A stretch of 64,000 nt of DNA from Sphingobacteriia bacterium (GTDB lineage: Bacteria > Bacteroidota > Bacteroidia > Bacteroidales > UBA7960). The notes beneath the pieces were generated by a model. That model searched no databases and was not told the origin of the DNA. It saw only the letters and a program-made list of their open reading frames with translations. Location of the stretch: NCBI GenBank assembly GCA_011390785.1, contig JAABRR010000011.1:62001-126000 (forward strand). The letters are read 5' to 3'. The position numbers were made by a program, and so were the translations under genes. Below are positions 56,008 through 63,245 of the stretch, piece by piece. The first letter of the stretch is position 1, and each line of letters opens with the position of its first letter.

Positions 56008-57441
56008 CTACTCTGGCAAAGACTGCCTGAGATCAGAAAGTGGCTGGTAATCAAATCCTGTAATGGTAAAGATTTCGGCAGCATCGGATTTTGGTTGTAA
56101 TCCCCTGAATAACCAAATATTAAAAAATAACCGTATTCCGTCAGCTACGGGAATATGGTTGCCGGCATATTGCCATTGAGAAATTATTCTGCCTTCAGGT
56201 GGTATAGCATAATGGCCATGCCAGCTGGTAAAAACAATCTGATCCGGGGTCCATTCAATTTGGTGGGTGGTATAAGAACCATTGGTAAGTATAGGGAACC
56301 GGAATTGATTTCCCGGAAAATCGGCGGGCTGCAAAACATAATTTCCGAATTGATAATTTTCTTTATCGCCCCAGCGGCTAAATTCTATATCAATTTCATT
56401 TTCTTCATCTTTAAACAAAAATATGGCTGCAACAACGTGAGGGTCAAAATCCCACGGACTTGCATCAATAAAAAAGGTATAAGTACCATAACCAAAAGTT
56501 TTCTGCGAAATAACTTCGCTGGCATACCACCTTCCGTTGTCTTTTGGCGAAAGGGTAAGGTTTAAACGCCCCCTTCCATCTATCCAAACATGGGTTGAAT
56601 CATTTGCCCAATAATTAGAACCAGGATTACCAAAACCTGCCTTTACATCCCAGAGATATCCTGCAAATTCAACCGTGCGATGTTCTTTTGAAACAAAAAA
56701 CATAGGGTCTTCTGACCAATCCCAGCAGTCAGTCCATTGATTGATTCGCTGCTTAAGATAAATGCCCGTAGAAAAATGATATTCGCCAGAACTTTTTACC
56801 CGGTAAGTAAATACCTTACTTTGATTTAGTTGTGATGAATGCAAAACAATTTCTTCTTCAAGACGAATTGTTTCTTGTGTAGAAGAATTTTTCAACAAAA
56901 CAACCACCAATGCTTTGAGAGTTTTACCTGATGGATTTCTGACAAATACTTCAAGGTTAAGATCATCATTAACCTGCAAGGATGGATTGGCATTATTATC
57001 TCTTAAATATGATGCTTTTACATCCAGAATGTAGGGCATGTTTCTTTCAAAGGTAAACTCTTTAGAGTTTTCAGAGATGTTAACTTGTTCCCATTGCCCC
57101 CATAATTCAAGGGCATTATCAAAAGAACTGCTATGCGACAAGTGTAATCCGGTAACAGAATAATCGTCGGCAGCAGGTATGTCATAAAACCCTGCTATTG
57201 CATTAAGGGTTTGTGCCTGTTGTTTAAACCGCCTTCTTTCAAGTTTTATAATACCATTTGACCCGGGAATACTATTACTACCCTGAGATGCATTGTTTAA
57301 ATGGATTAAAACCCTATCGACTTTTTCAACTGAAACAGAGTCGTTTCCCAAAAATGATTTACCCCAAATAGAAGAAATACTGTTAAACCCATAAAAGCCC
57401 AAAAAAAATATCATCAGTAGTGCGTAATGTTTAATAGTCAT
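56008..57441 (-). CDS. secreted GH16-type glycoside hydrolase
   Basis: From ATG 57441 the 477-residue protein has a hydrophobic start (MTIKHYALLMIFFLGFYGF), so it is exported or anchored; a frame from 57468 only adds nine residues. Residues about 120-230 form an Ig-like beta-sandwich (VKASYLRDNNANPSLQVND, EVFVRNPSGKTLKALVVVLL). The C-terminal 210 residues are a concanavalin-type GH16 domain with the catalytic EIDIE motif (Glu349 nucleophile, Asp351, Glu353 acid/base). Strands before it include GRGRLNLTLSPKDNGRWYASEVIS and YGTYTFFIDASPWDFDPHVVA. GH16 members cut laminarin, mixed-linkage glucan, agar or related beta-galactans; the substrate is not readable here. No SusCD pair lies nearby, so it is not part of a typical polysaccharide locus. 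Confidence 0.8.
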   Translation of the reverse strand: MTIKHYALLMIFFLGFYGFNSISSIWGKSFLGNDSVSVEKVDRVLIHLNNASQGSNSIPGSNGIIKLERRRFKQQAQTLNAIAGFYDIPAADDYSVTGLHLSHSSSFDNALELWGQWEQVNISENSKEFTFERNMPYILDVKASYLRDNNANPSLQVNDDLNLEVFVRNPSGKTLKALVVVLLKNSSTQETIRLEEEIVLHSSQLNQSKVFTYRVKSSGEYHFSTGIYLKQRINQWTDCWDWSEDPMFFVSKEHRTVEFAGYLWDVKAGFGNPGSNYWANDSTHVWIDGRGRLNLTLSPKDNGRWYASEVISQKTFGYGTYTFFIDASPWDFDPHVVAAIFLFKDEENEIDIEFSRWGDKENYQFGNYVLQPADFPGNQFRFPILTNGSYTTHQIEWTPDQIVFTSWHGHYAIPPEGRIISQWQYAGNHIPVADGIRLFFNIWLFRGLQPKSDAAEIFTITGFDYQPLSDLRQSLPE

Positions 57442-57652
57442 ATGCGTAATTTCATTTTGGAAAAACAAATGCGAAAGGTAATAATTTTTTTAGTGGTCAG
57501 GCAATATGTTTGTAAAGAAGCATTGCTAAAAGAATGATCCAAAAAACCCGGATTAATATTCGGTTATGATGCTTATACAAAAAATCCCGATTTTCCCATG
57601 CGAGTCAGCAATTCAAATTACAGTAATTTTCATTATCGTAAAACAGAATTAA

Positions 57653-57682
57653 AAAAGGCACCAGTTTAAACCGGTGCCTTTT
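57653..57682. terminator. bidirectional intrinsic terminator
   Basis: AAAAGGCACC (57653-57662) pairs with GGTGCCTTTT (57673-57682) around a 10-base loop that can extend the stem further. A and T ends supply U-runs in either direction. It begins 21 bp after the stop of the T9SS cargo gene. Confidence 0.85.
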
Positions 57683-57703
57683 ATATGATGTATGTAAAAA
57701 AGA

Positions 57704-59902
57704 TTACTTTTTAACCTGTATTTTTTTAAACGATATGCCCTTCTCTGTGTGAATGGCTATAAGATATATGCCGCTTTGGTAATTTGAAACATTTATACTA
57801 GCTTCAAAATTATTTACTGCTATTTCCTGTATCTTTCTTCCGGTAATATCATTTACAACCAAAAAATTGATCCTTTCATCTGCCGTAATATTTAAGAAAG
57901 AAGATACAGGATTGGGGAATACACGAAACTGACCAGCGCTCAGATCACCTACGAAAGTAGGCTGGTTATCATTATACCAGAAAGTATATTCATTACCTGT
58001 TTCCTGAATGGTAACCATACGACCCGGAGCTCCAAAGGGGAATTCAGCAGTTTCGTCGCTCCATGACCCATTGATCCTAAATTTAAACTCGTACTCTCCA
58101 CCAATTGCCAAATCAGGTATAGTTATGTTGTATGTAAGATATTCATCATCTGAAGCTGTTAATATCAATGGGTCATCACCCCAGTTGTTAAAGGTGCCCG
58201 CCACATCAACAAAATCATTATCAGGATCAAATTTATCTTCATCGGCCCACACAACCATTCTCACGTTCAGGGTAAGATCAGCAACTTCAGGGACAAACCT
58301 GACCTTCACAATTTCTAATTTTTCAATAGCAATACCATCCAGATCAGACGAGCCAAAATGTCTTATTGCCACATGCACACTTTGGCCGGCATAATAAGTT
58401 AAATCAAGATTTCTTGGTAACCATACCCATTCCAAATCATCAGGGCCAAGAGTTTCTTCCCAAACAATGGTAAAACTTTCTGTTTCAGTATCGGTAGTAG
58501 AAATAAGTATTTCGTATCTTTCCTGGCTATTTTCAGTACTGGTAGGTGCCACGTGGAAATTCATTTCAATGGTTTCTCCATCAACAATATCATCCAGGAG
58601 AATCTGTGGAGTGATAAGCCAGTTATCAGGAGTAAGAGAAGTACCTTCTCCTTCGATTAGCCTTGATCTTGAAACCATGTAGGTTTCGTAAGGATCACTT
58701 TCATCATCGCTATTATCTTCCCACACCCACTTATAGGTATCTCCGTCTGCATCTATATTTAACCATCCTTCGGGAAGCCAATCGAGAGGTGTTTCAACTC
58801 CTTCGCCTTCAAAATTTTCAACAAAAGGCAGCGTATACATAAAGGCATCGCCCAGTTTCTGAACCACAAAGCCATTTCCGGCAGCAAAGCCCATCAGCCA
58901 AAGGTTACCGAAGGGATCAATTACAACATCATTGCTAACACTTGCATTTCCGTTAGATACACTCCCAAGATTAAATGAGTGAACCACATGATCGGCAAAT
59001 GTACCGTTTGAAAGGTTTGTCATAGCAACAAGCAAATCCTGCCCATCATCGATTTCCAGAACATATAAAATGTTTTCTATAACTTCACCAATTCTAACAT
59101 GAATGTATGAGAGGTATCTTTTACCTTCATAGAAAAATGGCTGTGCATACATGGACCATCCAGGGAAGAAACTTTGGGGAATGATCAGTTCTATATTTGC
59201 CTCTTCATCCAAAACTGCCACACCAAAAGGGCCACTTAACAAACTATACCAATCATCATCATTACCTACAGTAGCGGTAGCCCTGCAAAAGTTTACATTT
59301 TCAAGATCATCCATGCTAAATACAGCTGGTTCAGCAGATTCAAGTTCTCCTTCTTCCGTGTACCAAACATAAACGTTTTTGCTACCATATCCTGAAACAA
59401 CAATAGCAGCACCTACTTCCGGATCTCCAATAACGGTAAAAGCATCACCCAAACGTGCAGGCGTAGAAGCGTATTCGATAAGCAAGGTAGGTGTTGCATC
59501 TACATTACTCCAATGGTACATTCTGAAGGTTCCACCGGCAAAATCCATATTGGAAGCGAAAATCTGCTCACCTGCTGTTGTTACTTCATTAATGGGAAAA
59601 TATCCGCCGCTAACTCCTGTCATATCAAGTTCTTGTGGGGTTGCACCTGGATCATTGACATCCCAATAATAAATATGTAACCCATTAATACGTGATGCCA
59701 CAAATACGTGTTCACCATTAAAGGCAGCACCCCGGTTGGCACCAGGATCGTCAATAGCTGCAGGAAGATTGCCATTTTCAGAAGTAACTTCCATTATGGT
59801 TTGAATTTGATCAAAAGACATGCCCTGACCAATTGCCCCTTTCATGCCAGAAGAAACAAGCGATATGGTTATAATCATGCCTAAAAAAGTAAATTTTTTC
59901 AT
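57704..59902 (-). CDS. T9SS type A sorting-domain surface protein with jelly-roll domain
   Basis: This is a 732-residue secreted protein. A signal peptide (about 1-25) is followed by a seven-bladed or repeat-like beta domain (about 30-360; NRGAAFNGEHVFVASRINGL, NEVTTAGEQIFASNMDFAGG; possibly DUF4623-like). A choice-of-anchor-J jelly-roll comes next (about 365-540; PFVENFEGEG, PDNWLITPQILLDD, VHVAIRHFGSSDLDGIAI). An E-set/CBM48-like domain follows (about 550-640; VDVAGTFNNWGDDPLIL). The type A T9SS sorting domain closes the chain (about 650-732; FRVFPNPVSSFLNI, GIYLIAIHTEKG, FKKIQVKK). The sorting domain predicts export by T9SS and attachment to the surface. Biological role unknown; carbohydrate or protein binding is possible. 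Confidence 0.9.
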   Translation of the reverse strand: MKKFTFLGMIITISLVSSGMKGAIGQGMSFDQIQTIMEVTSENGNLPAAIDDPGANRGAAFNGEHVFVASRINGLHIYYWDVNDPGATPQELDMTGVSGGYFPINEVTTAGEQIFASNMDFAGGTFRMYHWSNVDATPTLLIEYASTPARLGDAFTVIGDPEVGAAIVVSGYGSKNVYVWYTEEGELESAEPAVFSMDDLENVNFCRATATVGNDDDWYSLLSGPFGVAVLDEEANIELIIPQSFFPGWSMYAQPFFYEGKRYLSYIHVRIGEVIENILYVLEIDDGQDLLVAMTNLSNGTFADHVVHSFNLGSVSNGNASVSNDVVIDPFGNLWLMGFAAGNGFVVQKLGDAFMYTLPFVENFEGEGVETPLDWLPEGWLNIDADGDTYKWVWEDNSDDESDPYETYMVSRSRLIEGEGTSLTPDNWLITPQILLDDIVDGETIEMNFHVAPTSTENSQERYEILISTTDTETESFTIVWEETLGPDDLEWVWLPRNLDLTYYAGQSVHVAIRHFGSSDLDGIAIEKLEIVKVRFVPEVADLTLNVRMVVWADEDKFDPDNDFVDVAGTFNNWGDDPLILTASDDEYLTYNITIPDLAIGGEYEFKFRINGSWSDETAEFPFGAPGRMVTIQETGNEYTFWYNDNQPTFVGDLSAGQFRVFPNPVSSFLNITADERINFLVVNDITGRKIQEIAVNNFEASINVSNYQSGIYLIAIHTEKGISFKKIQVKK

Positions 59903-60253
59903 AGGATTATTTTATAGTTTAAAAAATAGGTGGATTGGAGTTACTGGTTTAAAAGAATTCATTTGAATGGAAAAAATTCAATTAACATGCAATTTTACCA
60001 ATAATTTTATTCATTTCAAAGAATTACTTAATTTTTTTAAGATGTATTATTAATTAACTGAATATATCTCCTGAAATAATCCAAAACAAATACTATTTCT
60101 AAGATAAATATGAATAAAAAAAGATGAATACAGTAGCTTTTTAAGATAGGTTTAAGCAATTTATTCAATAATTGAATTAACCGGCTAAGCAGACATAATT
60201 CAATCCATGAAACAGCTCCTGGTAATCTGAGAAAACAATTAAAAATTCAAATT
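59903..60253. other. 351-bp intergenic region
   Basis: AT-rich gap between the T9SS cargo gene and the SGNH hydrolase, both minus strand. I see no convincing promoter pair, hairpin or frame. Confidence 0.5.
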
Positions 60254-60772
60254 TTAAAGTAAATTCTTGATAAGAACTACCCATTTTTTATAAGCCTGAT
60301 CATTTAAATGTAAGCCGTCGTTAGTAAATTCTCTTTTTAGCATTCTATTTTCATCGGTAAAAAAGATATTGAAGTGCAGATAATCACAATCGCATTGTAT
60401 TGCCAATTCATGCAGGGCTCCATTAAATTTGTAAATTACCGGATTTGGTCTTGGAGGGTTATGCCTGGTAGGAAATAATGATGTGAGATATATTTTGCAT
60501 TCTGGCGAGCTATAAATTCTAATGTAATTAACCATCTTTCTAATATTCTCAAGAATCTGTTCAAAGCTGACATCTCTCGCCAAATCATTGGTTCCTATAC
60601 ATATAAAAACCTTTTCTGGTGAGAGTGCAAACCAGCTTTGCTTCATGGCGTCGAGCAATTCTCCTGATGAATAGCCAGAAATGCCATGATTTACAAAATT
60701 CTGACCCGGGAAAAATTGCTGCAGATCAAAACCTTCTGTAATAGAATCTCCAAGAAACAATGATTTATTCAT
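60254..60772 (-). CDS. SGNH/GDSL-family hydrolase
   Basis: The 172-residue protein has block I FLGDSITEGFDL (Ser nucleophile at about 10), block II Gly in GISGYSSGEL, block III GTNDLARD with the Asn, and block V DGLHLN with the Asp/His pair. This is the complete SGNH set. No signal peptide is visible, so it is cytoplasmic, and it is near the short length limit for the family. Typical activities are esterase, lysophospholipase/thioesterase or carbohydrate deacetylase; the substrate is unknown. Single gene, minus strand. Confidence 0.92.
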   Translation of the reverse strand: MNKSLFLGDSITEGFDLQQFFPGQNFVNHGISGYSSGELLDAMKQSWFALSPEKVFICIGTNDLARDVSFEQILENIRKMVNYIRIYSSPECKIYLTSLFPTRHNPPRPNPVIYKFNGALHELAIQCDCDYLHFNIFFTDENRMLKREFTNDGLHLNDQAYKKWVVLIKNLL

Positions 60773-61084
60773 TTTTGCGAAAGATTTTAAAATGATTACT
60801 CAATCCAAATTATCTAAATAGAACGACTATCAATTTAATTGGTAATCTCTGTATGCCGGCAAAATTAGCAAAAAGCATTCGTTACCAGGTAAACTCTATC
60901 AGTTTTTCATAAGAACATCAAAAGGAAAGATTTTTCCTAAATCTTAAGATCACATTTAATTAGCGCCTAATTAGCTGTATACCAACAAAACAGTTGCTTT
61001 AGTTTAATTTTAAACGTATATTTAATTTAAATAATTGAGATTTTGCTCCAACACCTTTACGAAGTGTTTTTTTAAATATAAGGT

Positions 61085-61225
61085 AATGTCGTTTAGTTAA
61101 GGATTATGCAATGCCTGATTCCCCCTGTGAAGGGGAGTAGAGCCTGCAAATTATTCAAAGCATCACGATTGTTTAAAAGAAGTGAGTATAATGATATCTA
61201 TGATTTTCCTTAACTAAATTGACAT
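61085..61225. mobile_element. MITE-like element with about 20-bp terminal inverted repeats
   Basis: AATGTCGTTTAGTTAAGGA (61085-61103) is an almost exact inverted copy of TCCTTAACTAAATTGACATT (61206-61225), differing by one base and one extra A. The 141-bp unit has no coding capacity and no clear target duplication. This is the form of a miniature inverted-repeat transposable element or of two IS ends left after internal loss. Confidence 0.6.
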
Positions 61226-61302
61226 TGAAATAAAAAAAGTTTAACCAGTCCCTGTTCAGGAAAAGGAAGTAATATGACTAAGAAAAATTTGTGTTTTTGG
61301 AT

Positions 61303-61391
61303 TTGTCCACCCTTTGTCCACCTTATAAATTATGGAATTACAAACGGTTAGCATAAATTTGATCATGCATTTCGGTAGTAACTTGTCCACC
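61303..61391. promoter_or_regulatory. three direct repeats TTGTCCACC upstream of the cytolysin-like gene
   Basis: TTGTCCACC occurs at 61303-61311, 61314-61322 and 61383-61391. The first two are 11 bp apart (one helical turn), suited to a regulator binding one DNA face. The third lies on the far side of a TAAATTTG box (61354-61361). Confidence 0.5.
61354..61361 (+). promoter_or_regulatory. putative -7 box of the cytolysin-like gene
   Basis: TAAATTTG fits TAnnTTTG, with no TTTG at the normal -33 distance. That would be typical of an activator-dependent promoter. Leader about 70 bases. Confidence 0.35.
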
Positions 61392-61439
61392 GGGAAATAA
61401 CTTAAACTATTCAAATCATTCATTTAAATACTGAGAATT

Positions 61440-63227
61440 ATGAAAAGAATTATTTTTTTCCTTCCCATTATCCTTCTTATTAATTCATGCAATAAAAATG
61501 AGGAGGCAAGTCTGAGCTTCGACAGTGTTGTTGAAAAAGCAGGGGGCTTCGATCCGGTTGTAAACCAGCAAGAAGTATCAGATGAAACAGACTTTAATGA
61601 GATTATCAATGGTGAAGTTTGGAATTGCACTACCAGAACCTACAACGCATTGGCACCGGGTGGCGGCAGCAGTGGTTTCCCCCTATTCAATCCCAATGCT
61701 TCTGTAATTTATCCGGGTAGTTTACTACAGGGAAAATCACTCCGGCAGGCCACACCTGACGTAATTGCCGTTGAAAGATCCGGAGGTACTATTTCTTACG
61801 ATCTTTTGAATGGCAACCTGTCATCTTCCTTCACAGTTGGAGAAGTTAGAAAAAGTTCTATTCAAGATGCTATGAATCAAATCATTGCCAGTTCACCTCC
61901 CGATTTACCAGCAAATTTCCAGTTTTCATTTACCCAGGTGCAAAGCGAGCGTGCTTTAGCCCTAAAAATGGGGATAGATTATGAGAATGCATTTGTTGAT
62001 ATTCAATCTGATTTTGGATTCAGCAGTGGCTCCACTCTTAACCGCATTTTAGTAGAGCTTAATCAGAGTTTCTTCACCATGAGTTTTGATATCCCTACCA
62101 GCCTGAATGGGTTGTTTGGGCCGAATGTAGAACCCTCTGACCTGGCCAAATATGTCTATGAAGGTAATCCGGCCACTTACATTTCTGATGTTACCTTTGG
62201 CCGCATCTACTATATGCTTATCGAATCGACAAGCAGCTATACGGAGATGGAAACGGAAATCAATGCTTCCTTCAATGGAATTGTAAGCTCGGCTTCGGCT
62301 GATATTTCGGGGCATTCGCTTAATAAGCTTAAAAATTTAAAGATCAAGGTAATGGCCTTTGGTGGTGAAGCTACTACCAGCCTTCTAACCATTGGAGAAA
62401 CCAATCTTAATAACCTGGTAACCCTTTTGGCCGAATCAACCACCATATCTACTGGCGTGCCCATAAGCTATGTAGTCCGAAGCGTATATGATAACCGCAT
62501 AGTGGCAGTGCAGCTGGCTACTGAATATGATGTAACCAACTGTGAGCCGGCATCCACAGGTGGAGAACCAGCCTGGACAGCACATTGGCGCAATCAGGTA
62601 CTCGATCGTATGGGGCCGGTTGGTGCAGCTTTTGTATTTAACGATACTGAATTCATACTGATTGATATCAATGGAACACAGTTTATGCGCAGCGATGTAG
62701 GGGTGTTGGAAGGCCCATTCCCAATCGGTGAGCTGGCTGAGGGTACCATGGTATTTAGTGGCATAGGTGCTGCCAGCAACATTGATGGCAATGATTATGA
62801 GAACCCCTGGATACAGATCGTTGACATGACCGGTAGTCAATATGCATACATAACAGGTAACCGTACCTGGAGTAGCACCTCTCGTCCGATTACCGATCTG
62901 GCTGAAGGAAACAATCCCTTTAATCTAAATGGTATAGGTGCAATGGCTTTCCTGTCGAAAAGTAATGATGGACCTTCAAGCCGTATTATGTTCAATAAAG
63001 ATGGCGATAAGTATTCCCACTATACCAATAATCCCAACAGCTTTGGGCCGGTTTACGACATCACCAATTGGGAAGATGGCCCGCCTTTCCAGGTAAAGAA
63101 AATTGGTGCCATGATCGGGTTTTTCCTGGGCAACCAGCGTTACCACATTGTATTTAATCATTTAGGAACCCAGTATGCTGTCTGGCCTACTGGTGGCCCT
63201 GAGTGGCTGGGGCCGTATGACCTTTAA
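61440..63227 (+). CDS. cholesterol-dependent-cytolysin-like lipoprotein with hemopexin-like C-terminus
   Basis: This is a 595-residue lipoprotein. The signal peptide ends in lipobox INSC with Cys17, followed by NKNEE. Residues about 60-368 match the thiol-activated cytolysin/CDC pore-forming core. ASVIYPGSLLQGKSL (87-101) aligns with the CDC NxxxYPGAL start, VIAVERSGGTISYDL follows, then ATYISDVTFGRIYYMLIES (246-263) aligns with CDC YISSVAYGRxxYL. FGGEATTSLLTIGETNLNNL and GVPISYVVRSVYDNRIVAV (339-357) align with the final core strands. The undecapeptide cholesterol-binding domain 4 is absent. In its place residues about 390-595 form four repeats starting GAAFVF, GAASNI, GAMAFL and GAMIGF. They have hemopexin-like features (FNKDGDKYSHY, FNHLGTQYAVW, GPVYDITNW). 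It should be a surface pore-former or anti-competitor toxin with an unusual receptor domain; activity is inferred. Confidence 0.85.
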   Translation: MKRIIFFLPIILLINSCNKNEEASLSFDSVVEKAGGFDPVVNQQEVSDETDFNEIINGEVWNCTTRTYNALAPGGGSSGFPLFNPNASVIYPGSLLQGKSLRQATPDVIAVERSGGTISYDLLNGNLSSSFTVGEVRKSSIQDAMNQIIASSPPDLPANFQFSFTQVQSERALALKMGIDYENAFVDIQSDFGFSSGSTLNRILVELNQSFFTMSFDIPTSLNGLFGPNVEPSDLAKYVYEGNPATYISDVTFGRIYYMLIESTSSYTEMETEINASFNGIVSSASADISGHSLNKLKNLKIKVMAFGGEATTSLLTIGETNLNNLVTLLAESTTISTGVPISYVVRSVYDNRIVAVQLATEYDVTNCEPASTGGEPAWTAHWRNQVLDRMGPVGAAFVFNDTEFILIDINGTQFMRSDVGVLEGPFPIGELAEGTMVFSGIGAASNIDGNDYENPWIQIVDMTGSQYAYITGNRTWSSTSRPITDLAEGNNPFNLNGIGAMAFLSKSNDGPSSRIMFNKDGDKYSHYTNNPNSFGPVYDITNWEDGPPFQVKKIGAMIGFFLGNQRYHIVFNHLGTQYAVWPTGGPEWLGPYDL

Positions 63228-63245
63228 TCTTGAAAAATACTAACG

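Larger units (their letters stand above)
60773..61439. other. 667-bp accessory intergenic region
   Basis: This gap holds a MITE-like inverted-repeat element (61085-61225), three TTGTCCACC repeats (61303-61391) and a TAAATTTG box (61354-61361) ahead of the cytolysin-like gene. The first 300 bases are plain AT-rich sequence with no frame or hairpin I can name. Confidence 0.6.

Noticed and set aside
61119..61139. CCCCCTGTGAAGGGG mini-hairpin inside the MITE-like element
   Set aside because: Only four or five pairs with no U-run; not supportable as a terminator.
62049..62840. minus-strand frames opposite the cytolysin-like gene
   Set aside because: Antisense shadows of a gene with clear family match and lipoprotein signal.
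61440..63227. classification as a true cholesterol-dependent cytolysin
   Set aside because: The Trp-rich undecapeptide and domain 4 are absent and the C-terminus is a different repeat fold, so only the pore-forming core is claimed.
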